Positions 35,719-48,235 of a DNA stretch of 64,000 nucleotides are shown piece by piece. The notes below the pieces were generated by a model. It was not told where the DNA came from and made no database searches. It worked only from the letters and a program-made list of their open reading frames with translations. Both the position numbers and the translations under genes were made by a program. Source of the stretch: Annona cherimola (Eukaryota; Streptophyta; Magnoliopsida; Magnoliales; Annonaceae); the NCBI GenBank assembly GCA_030490835.1, contig CM059972.1, positions 7,222,264 to 7,286,263 of the forward strand. The letters are read 5' to 3'. Positions within the stretch are counted from its first letter, which is position 1. Every line of letters begins with the position of its first letter.

Positions 35719-35999
35719 GGGTGTGTTTGATAATAGATAAAACTTTTAATGAAAAGTTTTGAATAGTAAAAGTTGTAAAATGATGTGATATAATAAGGGT
35801 AATGATGGTAAGTAAAAATAATAAAGTTAAAATATATAAGTTAGTTATGTGGATAGTTGTGTAGAAATGATTGGAAAATATGGCAGTTGTATAGGAAAGT
35901 GTGGAAAAATAATTAAAAATATGATAGTTGTGGAAAGTGAAAAGTTTTAAATTGAAATATTTTAACTTGATATTTTATACTTATTGCCAAACACATTTT
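35719..35999. mobile_element. Tourist-like MITE with TAA target duplication
   Basis: Starts GGGTGTGTTTGATAATA and ends, reversed, AAATGTGTTTGGCAATA. TAA flanks both sides (35716-35718 and 36000-36002). A 3-bp TAA duplication is what PIF/Harbinger-related Tourist elements leave. Non-coding. Confidence 0.75.
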
Positions 36000-36002
36000 A
36001 AA

Positions 36003-36237
36003 ATTTTTTAACGTAAAACTTTTTACTATCCGTAGCTATTATGTTTTTTAATTATTTATTCATTTTTCTATTCAACTACCATACTTTTCAATCATTTTTA
36101 CACAATTAAACATATATATTTTAACTTTGTTCTTTTTACTTTTCATCATTATTCCCATTATATCGCACAATTTTCTCTTATTTCAAAAATTGTTAGACAA
36201 AAAACTTTTCATCAACTTAAACACACCATGATATTTT
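36003..36237. mobile_element. Oppositely oriented Tourist-like MITE next to the previous one
   Basis: The family core appears reversed (CATCATTATTCCCATTATAT) and the unit ends AACTTAAACACACC. Together with 35719-35999 it forms a head-to-head pair that could fold into a long hairpin. Confidence 0.6.
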
Positions 36238-37492
36238 AAAGCTATAATTTTATTACAAGTCTTACTTAAGAACTTAAAATCAATATGATAATAAGATAAT
36301 TTTTGAAATGCATTCGTTAAATTTATAAAATAATCGATAAATTAAATAAGTTTTTATATATTTAATGAATATATCCACGTCTTTCATTATAAAGGATATT
36401 TTATAAAATCCATATCAAACAAATATTAACAATTTGGGTCAGTTTGGAATATTCAAACCTTGGAATCTTCAACCCCTAATTAAATTAGGTAAATTTTTTT
36501 TTTTACTTGCAGTCTACCCTGCCATATAAAGAATATGAACTTACCCTACTCATTTTTGAAGTACCTAATGGGTCGCTTTACAAATATTCTACTCACGTTA
36601 CACCCTTATATACATATTTGTCGAAAGTTTTATTTATACTTAAATTGTTAAGTAAAATAGTTAACTTTTTGTGAAATGACAAAACTATTTATGCTTTAAT
36701 TCCTACCCTAATTTGCAATTAGTGACCTAGTTCTATTCAAGCTCTAATTTTGAATTCGCATACAAGCTAGTGGTCCATTTAACAATTCTTTAATGACAGG
36801 GATATAAATAGGATTTTGGGCCAAACATACAGAGTATAAGAAGAATTCATAGAAATTAGTAAGTGTATATAAAATTAGGTGTAAAACTTGTTCATTATAT
36901 CTAGAATTTACCTTATAATCAAAATTAAAGATAAATATTGTTGTCATTTAAACATGGAGGTGAAACCTATGTTTGTAAAACTTAAGAGCTTATCGGGAAG
37001 GATTTAAGCAACCTAAGTAAGATGCATAAGTGAAATAAAAATGTAATGATGCGTTTTAAGATTGAGAAACATTGCGTAAAAATATAAAAGATTGTATAAA
37101 AATTTAGAGAATTATCCGGAGAAAGGGAAATTCTGTGTCACGTACATTCCGTTTAAGTCTTAGGATCCTGCAAGGGATTAAAATGTAAAACTCTTTAAAT
37201 GGTTGACCTACACTGCACTTGTTTGCATGTTAGATTGCCACAGTGCTATTTTAATAGTGTACTTAAAATTTTTATTCTAGTATATGATGACTATGCAAAA
37301 AATAACGATAATTATTTTGTCTTGTGCTTTTTATGGTTTTTAACTCATCAAAGAGCGCATGACTTTACCAACATTATATAGGGCCAAACATGTTCTAAAT
37401 TTGTAAATATCATAAAGTATATAACATACAACTCGATATTACAATCGAGTTTAAATTCTAACACTACAGAGGAAATTTTTATGGGTGTGTTT
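36238..37492. other. AT-rich intergenic DNA, no gene seen
   Basis: Short ORFs only; no family or repeat recognised. Confidence 0.5.
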
Positions 37493-37773
37493 GTTTGGGG
37501 CCAAAACTTGTTAATTAAAACTTTTCAACACAAAATTTTTCGCTCTTTATAACTACTCTATTTTTTAATTATTTTTTCACATTTTTCTATACAAACTACC
37601 CTACTTTTCAATCATTTCTACACAACTACACATACAACTAACCTATCTATTTTAACTTTATTCTCTTTACTCCTCATCATTACCCATATTATATCACATC
37701 ATTTTCTATCAATTTGACAACTTCTACCTCTAAAACTTTTCATCAAAAGTTTTACTTCCAACCAAACACACCC
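37493..37773. mobile_element. Well-preserved Tourist-like MITE (281 bp)
   Basis: The terminal inverted repeats are clear: GGGTGTGTTTGTTTGG at the left and CCAACCAAACACACCC at the right. TAT flanks each side (37490-37492 and 37774-37776). The core CTAACCTATCTATTTTAACT is intact. Confidence 0.85.
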
Positions 37774-37834
37774 TATGTAAACATATAAATGGGGAGAAAA
37801 TCTGTGAATACTCTTGTTCTGGGAAGAAAATTGT

Positions 37835-37930
37835 AAATACTCCTCCATTACGGAGGGAACTCGAACCTAAGTCAGCTGCCTGTCAGCTACCTAAGTTACC
37901 ATGTGAACAAATGCTCCGTGACACTTATCT
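37835..37930 (-). mobile_element. tRNA-derived SINE-like unit
   Basis: On the minus strand TGGTAACTTAGGTAG (37887-37901) fits an A box and AGGTTCGAGTTCCC (37853-37866) a near-consensus B box. It lies a few hundred bases upstream of the TKI1-like leader. Confidence 0.6.
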
Positions 37931-38229
37931 ACAACACAAGAGGATTGAGCGGCGGAGAAACTGTTCAACCAAGGTAAGCCCGGGTCACTTTCATCAACAA
38001 CATGCGATTTATTAGGAATTTTAATTGTAATTATTATTTTTTGCTTTAAAATTTCTTATTTAGACGCAATAATCAATACTTAACCATGATCTATGAAAAG
38101 TTAGGACCAGTCACCATATACGTTTGATTACGAATAATTTTGGGAGGAACACCAGACTACGGAAGGCGGGAGGAAGGCTACATTCCTCCGACTAGCCAAA
38201 AATTTTGAATGTTCCAATATTTTGTAACT

Positions 38230-38693
38230 CGTGGTTAACTCACAGTTTGGCGGCAAGAAAAAAGAAGAACCCTAGGCAAAGAAATTTCCAATCTCCCCCT
38301 TTTCTAAGCAAAAGACATAAACACCCCAAATTTCAAAAATTTACTCCTGATCTACTCCACGTCTCCACCGTTTCAATTAACCGCAGAAAGGGCCGATCGG
38401 ATCTATGGGGGAGGATTTTTAGATAAAATTTCAGGATCATTGGAGATCGAAGGCTGGAGAAATCGTGATTCTTTGTTTCGCGCCGAAATTGATGCGTAGC
38501 TTCTGCACACCATCCAATCGGTTGGCTAAAGATTCTCGAGGGTGATCGGATTCGTGGAAAGGGGTTTTGGGAAAAAAAAGAAAAATTCGAGCATTGGGGC
38601 CCTAACAAAGGGGAAATTTCGATTTCCCTCTTTCTGGGTTCAAAGGGCTGGGTGACTTCTGATTGTAAATTCTCTCATCCGAATAAATTTCCG
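38230..38693 (+). other. Presumed first 5'UTR exon of the TKI1-like gene
   Basis: GC-richer, stop-rich sequence ending in a donor (AATTTCCG|GTATGC). Further leader exons are suggested by AATTTGCAG|AAG near 38938 with a donor at CCAAAG|GTGGG, and by an acceptor CTGATCAG near 39674. The transcription start is not fixed. Confidence 0.45.
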
Positions 38694-39733
38694 GTATGCT
38701 CCACTTGAATCAGTATTTGTCATATTTATTTCGGATTTTTGGAGGTTTTTATTAGATTTTATGTTTTGTGCTACCTTTTCCTATCTCTGAATCGAGCTGC
38801 ATATCCTAATTTTAATAGATTTTAAAAATTTCTGTCACTAGTTCATGAATTCATAACATACTATTTATCGATCTTATGCATAATTTAATCTGATGCAAGC
38901 GCATTATGTGCATTTTGTGGTTCTCTTTAATTTGCAGAAGTTATTTTTGGGCTTCAGAATTCCATTCCAAAGGTGGGAATTGAGCAATAAACACCCATGA
39001 TGCCAGCAAAACCCTAAGATTCAAGCTCACCCATTAAAAAAAAAATGTACTGATTTTAGCTTGCTGATCTCATCCAATTCCATGCGAATTTTTCATGTTT
39101 CCAGATGCTCCATTTTTTTTTCTTCATGCGGTCCATTTCTCCTATTGGCATAATGTCTTCCATAAATTGTGGAGTGATTATCCTGAGGAGAAGATAGATC
39201 CTAGATGATAAACCGTAGACAAAAGCATAGTGAATGATTATGTCTTCTGACTAAGAGTATTGATTTTGAGAAGCATGTTCTTCACAAAAGAATTCCTGTG
39301 TGCTTAGTCGGCCACACGTATAGAGAAATAGTTTCTCAAAAGGGTATTATCTAAAAGCTGATCGCGCGTGCTCCATTACTAAGCTTTGTGGAGTTCACTT
39401 GCTTTCGGTGAATCATTCTCTAATAACAAGCAAGTTCTTTGTACTTCCCATGGAGATTCCCCCAGAAGAGAATCTGCCCAGGCTTATTTTCAGCTTAAAT
39501 TTAAAAACTTCTCACATTATTTATTGAGCCAACACCTCATTCTAATTCTTCTATCCAATGAGATTATATTCAAGTAACCTTGATATGATCCTTTCTTATA
39601 GTCACGGCAGTAGTATTTTATTCTGCCTACACATGAATCGCTTATAACATGGTATTTTCATATTTCTGATCAGATTGCATGTCCATGATTTTGAGCCTGG
39701 CATTCAGAAGCAACAGTTACTTAAGAGCAAGTT

Positions 39734-39766
39734 ATGACTATCGACGATGATCTAGCATTCATGTGA
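39734..39766 (+). promoter_or_regulatory. Upstream ORF in the TKI1-like leader
   Basis: A 10-codon ORF (ATG at 39734, TGA at 39764-39766) lies 10 bp before the main ATG, in a different frame. A second ATG (39766-39768) opens a frame that overlaps the main start. Both could lower translation if the leader is as inferred. Confidence 0.45.
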
Positions 39767-39776
39767 TGCTTTCAAC

Positions 39777-42700
39777 ATGCAAGCACAATCAGCTGCTGTT
39801 CTGGATACTGAAGTGCTGCCATCTGAGAATTGCATGACCAAGGATGTTGACTCCAGTACCCCTTTATCCTCTCCAAATGATGTTGCTCCTCAGATGCCTG
39901 GTTTGTTTTTTTTTTTTTTTTTCTGCAAATCTTAATGTTTCAAGTTTTGTTTTTATTTTATTTGCCTGTGCAAACTTTTCTAAGTAATGTAAAACTAGAT
40001 AGCAGAAAATAAGATTTTATAAATTTATACTTAATGGCATCTGTTTTGATTGCAATTCAGTGAAAAAACCAACACGACAATGGGCAGCATGGACACGTCA
40101 AGAAGAAGAAAGTTTTTTCAATGCATTGCGGCTAGTTGGGAAGGCATTTCCAAGATCACTTGCCCCTTTGGCTGTTGAACTCTTTGCTATTGTATTTCAC
40201 TAATAACATGCTTACTATATGCAGAATTTTGAGAAGATCACAAGCCGTGTCCAGAGCAAGAACAAGGATCAGGTATGCAATCTCAGTCATTTGACCTTTC
40301 CAGGCAAAGTAATTCCAGAGATTTCAGATGTAGCCTTTCATTTACCTGTCTGCTTAATACAAAATATCCTCTTTTCAGTTTTTTCTCCCTCTTGGTTTTA
40401 CCTCTTCGTTGCTAAACGTCAAGACTATAGGGCACAATTTCATTGATTCCATGAAATCAAAATCATGATATTGCAGGTTGTTTGTCATTAGAATCCTGTC
40501 CTAGCCTTTTGTAGCCATTCTAATTTGGGCTTTTCATTGATCTTTCCCTATTCTTTAGTTAGAGCTGAAGCAATTGGATTCTTTTTCCATGATATGATAC
40601 TAAATGCACAGAAACCTTTGAAAGCTCTACTCTTTCTGAAAAGCGTCATTAATGGATTTTAGATTTTCTCGTTCAATTTTGTTTTCATACCCCAAAGGTG
40701 TTAATTATTTACTTGGTTTATGTTTTGCCTATCAGATGCTCCCTGATTTGCTCATTAGATGCACTAATAAAGATCAACATCCATTGAAAGTGCCATGGCA
40801 AATGTAAACATGAGGGACAGTGTTTCTTAACAGTTCAATGTGCATTAACATATATATATTTTGGTTATGTTTTGACAGTCAGATGTTATTGCTTTTTCTT
40901 CTTTTTCCTGTGATAAACTGATAATGATTTTGTTATTTCTTTTTTCTCTTGTCCTTCCTTTTATCATTTTATTCTTCTTATGCTGCTACCGCCACCATGA
41001 TATAGGTTAGGCATTATTATTATCGTCTTCTAAGGCGCATGAAGAAGCTTTTGGGTCCTGGATTTAGTCTTGACACAAAGAATACTAAAGACACCATTTC
41101 TGCAATGCTTAGATGGTAATCTTTATCTGCTTTTGAGTTTTCCTTTTTTCTTTTAAATTTCTTGAATTTCTCTCTCACTTGTAACGTGTTCTGGCCATCA
41201 ATTTCCAGGGGCGTGTCAGACATGTTTGTGTTTTAGCATTTTATTTTAAGTGTCTTCATCTGTTCTGTTGTTCATTATTCGTAGATAGACTATCATATGT
41301 CTATGTACATGTTTTAACTAGCTAGAGGGGTTTCTTAACGGTGTCTTTGGTAATCTGTAAAAAAAAAGTGGAAAAGTTATTGTTGGAAAAAGTTCGGAAA
41401 AAGGTGGGAGAGTGATATGATAAAATAAGGGTAATGATTAGGAGTAGAAAAGGTGGTTGTATGGAAGGATGTGTAGAAATGATTCGAACGTGAGATAGTT
41501 GATAGAAAATTGTGTGAAAAAAGTTGTTTAAAAAGTTAATTTTTTTCCCAAAAACTTTTGGGATAATTTACATTTTGAATTTGGGTTTTTTGTGTTTCTA
41601 CCAGGCTATTAGCGCATAGAACTGGCAGTAAAGTTTATACAACAACAGTTATATTTATATCCTTTTTGGCCTTTAGCGGAACTCTATTCTAGCTAGCTTG
41701 TTTTGCGAAGGTAGAGATGCAATTGGACCATTGGTCGTGTTTCAAGTTTCGTAACTCCACAGCAGAAACTGTTGACCCAGGCTTGTAGTGTGTTTTGAAT
41801 ATGGGGTTTTGTGTTTCTGTCAGGCTGTCAGTGTATAAAACTGGCAGTAAAGTTTATACAACAGCAGTTACATATTTATATACTTTTTGGCTGTTAGCGA
41901 TACTCTATTCAAGTTAGCATGTTTCGCAAAGGTAGAGATGCAATTTGACCATTGTTTGTGTTTCAAGTTTAGGAAGTCCAGTACAGAAACTGCTGAAGGA
42001 AATGAAAGTTAATTCCAAGCTTACCCAGGCTTGTAGTGTGGGCAGTGTTTTAGTCTGAGAGCAGCTATTTGTCTGTGTTGGTCTTCAAAACTCCATCCCA
42101 ACAAGATGAGCTGTGCCAAGGGCCCAAGGCTGCATCAGAGATGAGTGTGTTCATTAATTTTCACTAATCCTTGATGGATACTGAGGATAGGAGGCTATCT
42201 ATCTATCTGCAGTTAAGAATTTTTCTTTTCTATCTCCTGCCTATCGAACATGAAAATATCTGTGGAAAAGAGTCTGATATTTCCATCTGTGCTGCCTGGA
42301 AAATGCTCAACGTAAGGTTGGACGAAACCTTACTGGGACAGTAAAGCTATTGTTGTTGTAGACCAAAGCTTGGATGCTATATCCAATGTTCCTGCTGCTG
42401 TTTGATATAAATATTCCATTTTTTGTTTGGAACACACTGTACATGTTACAGCTGCACATATGTACCTGTGTGCAGCTGAGAGGATGCATCCAGCACTTTC
42501 ATTGTTGCTTTTTCTGGTCTTCATCTGTTTGGGCATCCAACTTCATACTTGCAATGTGGGTCATAGGCCAATAATTGGGGTGCAAAGTTTGTAACATAGT
42601 CACAGTTGGTAGGGTGTTGAGCATGTGTCACCAGAAAATTGTTATGTGCCAAGTTAGTCTTTGGAAACAAAATAAATCTTGCAGCAAGCTTTAGATTCTA

Positions 42701-45700
42701 CATTCATGCATCATTGTCATGCAGCCTGCCTTGGCTGCTCGAAAATAATTATTTGTTTTGAAGGACTGGTCCTCTATGGCTTTGTGGGGATTTAGTTTTA
42801 TGAATTTTTGTAGAGGATTGTAGGGCGTGTTTGGCAATTTCCCCTCTACTTTTCCACACATCTTTGTATACAATTACCTTATCTTACAATCATTTCTTCA
42901 CATCTTTCTATACCACTACCCTATCTATTTCAACATTGTTTCCTTTACTCTTAATTTTTACCCCTATCATATCACATCATTAACTTATTTATTTCAAAAA
43001 ATTTTCTACCAATTAACCTGTTTCTTTTTCTAATGTTTTTATTATTGTATTTTCTTTGGAGCTAAAAGCCATAGCATTACATCGAGTTTTTACTGTGTTG
43101 CAGGTGGTCGTTGCTTGAAAAACATAGCTGTACTTCCTCAAAGCTCCGTTTAAAGCCAAGGAGGTTCAAGATATTTGTGGAGGCATTGGTTAGTTTGACA
43201 CTAATAATTATCTATAGTTCTATGATAAAATTTGACAATTTTTGGAGAAACTGAAGTAATACTAGCCAAATGAATTAACCAAATATTACTTGAAATGAAG
43301 GAGCATCAACTTTTGAAGGATCGGAAGAAGACCCAAAAGAAACGACCTTTGTCAGGGGAAAATATTTCATCATCTTCTTCAGCAGTTCCACTTCTTACAA
43401 AACCAGAGGGGAATGATATCCCTGCAGCGAGACTGGTTGTCGTTGATGGTCAGAATATTCAGAAAGTAGGATCTGGTAAAGCATCTCCATTGAAGCGCAG
43501 TGGCAATATGAATATTAGTTGCAACAAAGGTGACTTGTCTCCTGTGAAAATTTCAAAGCAACGGCGAAGAACTACAGGTCTTTCTTGTGAATATTCTTAT
43601 GTTCAGAGGATGGTTTTAACAATTTTTAGTGACATGGATGTTTTGCTTGGGAGGACGTTTCTTTTTTTGTTTTTTAATGGTTTCCTTGATATCAACTTTG
43701 GCTGACAATCCAGCGTGAGAAGTTCATCTGGAATTTTATAAATGGATGCTTTAGTTTTGTGCCACCAAAACATTCTTTATATTCTCTGTTTGTAAGTTTC
43801 CATGGCTCATCAATTGCCATTCTCTGTTAGATGGTTACAGCACCAGTTTGAGCAACTTACTTGATGACTCTGGTGGAAAGCCATTCTCCCGTAATTCTGG
43901 GTTAAAAAGGAGTTTGATCTATTTTGAGTGTACTCCATTTACACAGATGACTCTCATCCGACAAGGAGAGAGTGAAGGAATTAGGAATTTCTGAAGACAT
44001 GACTGCCCTGTGATGTTCTTAGATCCTCTTCCCTTCGTCATTATGTCCTATTTACAGTAAATCTCAGTTGCTATTTAAAAGAAAAACACATACATCTGTA
44101 TTTTCTTCCATCTGAGTACACAGTTCTTACAGATTTGATCTTGCAGTGATTTATTGGTTCTTGTTTTTACTACAATACTCGTTCTAAAATCATGCTTGGG
44201 TAGACTTTTGATGTGGTTGTTGCTTGGTCTCTGCTAGGTTCTGTATCATCTGCTGCTTACAAAAGGTGGGAAAAGGCAGCAATTGCTGGTGTTTCTTTGG
44301 TTGCAGATGCTGCTGAGCAATTGGAGAGGACAACAGTAGATAGAGATGTGAATTCTAATCAGGGAACTTCAAATGTCGATGACAATGAGCCATTACCCCC
44401 AGACTGTAAGCTCTCTCGATGCTTGCTGCCTATGATGTATGGTAAAAATAATAAAGTGTGGGTTGATCTGATTTCTCTCTTTTCTGTTTTTTTCAATCCA
44501 GGTCATTCATTCCTCTCGCCAATATCTGACAGAGTGTTTTCACAGAATGCAATTGCACAAAACTGCAGCCAAGCATCCATGAAACTTAAGCTTCAGTTGT
44601 TCCCTATGGATGAAGTCACTCGTAGAGCGTTAGAAAAGGTACATGGATTCAATTTTTTTCTGTATGACAAGTGTACTGGTTTACATTTCTATAAGAACTA
44701 GTGGTTTGGCCATAGCTTTTATTCCAGAATCAACCTGAGGCATGGTAAAGCAATGGTCTACATGCAGGTCAAAATTTGATGGCTAGATTTGTTCATACCT
44801 TGTACTTCATGATGCTTTTCATTTATATTAGACCCCAGCATTTGGTGGATTGTCTCAGTGCATGAAATATGTATATTAGAATTGTGTAAAATGTAGTGAG
44901 GAAATAGGACTGGTTGTATGTTCCTGCTATTGGTGGATGATCGAGCTTATAAAATTTAGGGACATGATTTGGGTCGCTTGTGCCTGCATAGACAATCTCT
45001 CTCTCTCCCGCCCCCTTTCCTCTTCTTTGTTGGCATTTTGGCATACATGGGCTTATGTGGTCCTTATGTATTTCTTTACAATGAAGGATGAGCTTAATCC
45101 TCACTTGGAGCTGACTCTAAGTTCTCGAAAGAAGATAGCATCTGTTCTAGAACACCTCAGCCACAAGTGGGGGAATTCAAGCATAGCATCAGGAGAGCTC
45201 ATTCTTTTCCCATACAGCCTTCAACAACAAAGCATAACAGCTGATTGTCAGAGATGGACTTTCAAAGACACCACTTCCACTGCAGCTGATGTGTATGAAG
45301 CAATTGGAAAGCCTCCAGTTTTTCGCCTAAGGTGCTTTACTTGTCTCTATTTGAATGCATTTGTCTTCACACTTAGCAGTGGTTGAGAGGATGGCATCCT
45401 TCTACTCAGTTTTGATAAGAGTGAGTCTGATGGGAATTATTGGGATGGCTTTATTGCTAGACCTTACTGTTAATTGGGTATAGCATATTGTTCTGCTTGG
45501 AGAAACTCTGTGTTGGACAGTTTTGCTGCTGTCTCCTTAAGACTATGGAATGCAATGATTGTCCGTATAGAACTTGATCCAGTCATCAACTTTTGTCTTT
45601 TATTTAGGGCCCTTTATGGATTGTGTATACTTATGCCATCAATGTCTTTCAAAAAAAAATTGCAATTAACATATAGGCGCATATAATGGATGAGTTTGAT

Positions 45701-46338
45701 AATCTAGTTGATGTTATTTTACACAATATACATTAATTATATGCTTGATCAAATTGACAGCTGATCTATTCATGGGTTTGCCTTCATTTTTCTATCTTGA
45801 TGCTGACATTGTGATGGGATTCATTGAATTATTTGCTTAAAAAATTTCGCTTGACCACAAGTGATCCAGTGTAACTTCTAATTGATTGTTTCTCAAATAG
45901 TAGATCATATATTCATTATTTCATATGTAATATTGTGTTCGGGTGATTTTTCCTTCTATTTATTGTCTATTGATTAGATGCTTCAAACTGTGGGATGGAT
46001 GATGCTTTTGTTTGAACTCCCAACAACCTATCACATCTCAGTCACACAGGTTGTGTTGATAGAAACAGGTGTACACGAATGGCTAATGCTTGCAAGCATT
46101 TCATACTCAGATAAAAGGATAAGAACATGTAGGAAGGTGATGAAGGTCCACTAGAAATTCCATGGAGGAAAGTCATCTCATAACACAAATTTTCTGAGCT
46201 CTACATATTCGAGTGGACTGTTCACTGGAGATGGGCACATGGAGTATCTGCATTGTTTGTGTGACTTCTAGTCTTCTAGGCTTTCTGCAATTTGATCCTT
46301 CTTCTAGTTCTTCCTTTCATTATTTGGTCCTTAGGATC

Positions 46339-46383
<45 letters not shown>

Positions 46384-47894
46384 CCCCCCCTCCCAGTTAA
46401 TCTTTTTCTTTCTTTCTTTGTAATGGAATTTATTGATTTTGGGGATAGTGGTAGTTTTTGATTGGGCTTCAGAATGGGGCTATTCAGCATATGATGGGAT
46501 GACTAGAGTTACACCTAAACTTGGATAATCAATTTGACATTATTCTGACTTTGGGTTCCCTCTTTGCTCCTTTCCAGGTATGGATGGTTCTCTGATACAG
46601 AACTTAAGCCTTGGTCCTATGGAGTGTCTTGCACATCCATGTGTCTCGACGATTGCTTGCCATCTAATGGCATTCAAGGACAAGAATGTGCAAATGTTGC
46701 TGATGGGAACACAGTTTCTATAAGACCAAAACCTATCAATAAGCCCTCATTTCCTGATTCACATGACCAAAGGATACAGGATATCCTTGAGAGTGACAGT
46801 CCAGTGGGCTCAGGTCATGTACATCCTGCATCTTTTCTCAAGGAAGATGAGAAAGGGGGAGTTGCGAGGAAACACTTGGATGATTTGGTATATTAGTCCT
46901 TTGCTTGATATGGCTACATGTATTGTTTATGCAGGTTTTGATACGATGCATGTCTATTTCTCTTAAAATTCGATTTTGCATTTCCTGCAGGATAGCATGA
47001 GATTGTGCAATGGTGCAACATTGACAGCTGGGGAGTGGGCTGATAGCTTAACCAACATAAGCATTGGGGAGCTATTATCAGAAGATTCTCGAGGCATGGA
47101 TGTGAACTGCATTGACCCACCTGTTGCAAGGAGTGATTCGAATCTTCATCAGATTCCTTTCAGCAGTGATTCATTCGATGCAGCAATTGCCGCCCATTTG
47201 TCAGGTCCACGGGCCACCCCGGCCTCATGTACCCAGATGCCCCATTCATCTATCTGGGATGCTGAGGAAACATGTGATGCATTCTCCTTTAGAAAGGTTT
47301 CATCTATAAATCAAGAAATTACTAGACCATCTCCAAGCAGTTCTTTCAGGGATTGTCGTGAAATCTGTCAATCAAATTCTCTGGGTTTCCACGGCTTGAT
47401 TGAGGTAATGTTTGATATTATTCTTTCGAGATCCTATCCTTTGAATCATGTTTTTTGTGATAAAAATTGAAATTCTTGAAGGAGTTGGCTCAAATTGAGG
47501 AACCTGAGAAGCCTGACAAAGAGGAGGATATGAAGGGTAGTCATTCTGACGCACAGAGTGAAGATGATTCAGCGAAAAATCTCTCTCTCACTGACCTCTA
47601 TTGGGTAATTGACCTCTTCCCTGCACATAATTGTGAAGAATCTTCCCTTTTGTTCAATTGCTTATTATTTTATTTATTTTTCTTTTAAAAATTTTTAAAA
47701 TGGAACTGCAGCCGGATTCTTTAGGACCATTGGACGTGGACATCTCTTCTAGATATCAGACCCAAGAAATGATCCTCGGAGAGAGCGTGAGCCTTGGTGG
47801 CCTTAGTCGACTAATAGCTAGCAGTCTAGATGCATTCCAGAATTGTTCATTCTTTGGATCTGACAAGATAGAATCACCTGCAAGTGGACCTTGA
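39777..47894 (+). CDS. TKI1: TSL-kinase-interacting protein 1-like SANT/Myb protein (13 coding exons, 768 aa)
   Basis: Exons: 39777-39900, 40061-40143, 40225-40272, 41006-41115, 43104-43188, 43301-43577, 44238-44405, 44502-44638, 45087-45331, 46578-46887, 46991-47404, 47482-47604, 47712-47894. The join closes in frame. A SANT/Myb domain (about 49-105) includes RQWAAWTRQEEESFFNALRL, NFEKITSRVQSKNKDQ and RHYYYRLLRRMKKLLGPG. A basic stretch follows (158-166). SAAYKRWEKAAIAGVSLVAD (from about 246) and the C-terminal LTDLYWPDSLGPLD and SLDAFQNCSFFG blocks match plant TKI1. In Arabidopsis TKI1 was found as a partner of the TOUSLED nuclear kinase; a nuclear chromatin or transcription role is inferred. 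Intron 2 (40144-40224) starts GC instead of GT. The start chosen is the first ATG giving the long frame, preceded by short upstream ORFs. Confidence 0.92.
40144..40224 (+). other. Probable GC-AG intron (81 bp) inside the SANT domain
   Basis: Exon 2 must end LRLVGK|NFEKI to keep the conserved SANT helix. The bases there are GGGAAG|GCATTTCC, followed 81 bp later by CTTACTATATGCAG|AATTTT. No GT lies at a position that would preserve both frame and family sequence, and reading through meets a stop (TAA at 40201-40203). Confidence 0.7.
41340..41570. mobile_element. Tourist-like MITE in intron 4 of the TKI1-like gene
   Basis: Degenerate left end GTGTCTTTGGTAATCTG. Family-like internal ATAAAATAAGGGTAATGATT and GTGTAGAAATGATT. 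Ends near CAAAAACTTTTGGG. Confidence 0.5.
41574..42036. repeat. Tandem duplication (about 220 bp x2) in intron 4 of the TKI1-like gene
   Basis: Unit 1 starts TTTGAATTTGGG (41574) and unit 2 TTTGAATATGGGG (41794). Both contain CTGGCAGTAAAGTTTATACA, AGGTAGAGATGCAATT and CCCAGGCTTGTAGTGTG. The second unit has a short extra segment near its end. Confidence 0.9.
42833..43040. mobile_element. Tourist-like MITE in intron 4, just before exon 5
   Basis: Left end GGGCGTGTTTGGCAATTT; internal CCACTACCCTATCTATTTCA and CCCCTATCATATCACATCAT. The right end is degenerate. It ends about 60 bp before the exon 5 acceptor. Confidence 0.6.
46338..46390. repeat. (CT)n-(CA)n-C(n) compound microsatellite in intron 9 of the TKI1-like gene
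   Basis: A CT run passes directly into a CA run and then a C run. It lies in intron 9 (45332-46577). Confidence 0.95.
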
Positions 47895-48229
47895 TGATGG
47901 TGGCATCTGCGGTGGTATAACTTCAGTTGAAGCAGGACCAGCTGATTCTCCGGTGAAAAGCTTTGGGCAGCTCCGCGGGCAATCATGCTGTGTAGTGTGC
48001 CCTATATATGTATATCGAGGTGGAATTGCACAGAGAAGTAGTTTTACTTGCTAGTTCCAGAAAAGGTTTTCACCACATGATTTCTGTGAAGAAGAATCCT
48101 GACTGTTTCGTGTACAAAATGCTAACAACAAGCATATAGCCTACATAGATTCATTTGTAATTCTACGTATTCTCTCATCATGCTGATACATTTGAGGTCA
48201 AAATCGATAGACCAGATTAACGGTGCTCT

Positions 48230-48235
48230 AATAAA
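48230..48235 (+). terminator. Poly(A) signal of the TKI1-like gene
   Basis: AATAAA lies 336 bp after the stop codon and is the best match to a polyadenylation signal in the 3' flank. Cleavage would follow within tens of bases. Confidence 0.5.
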
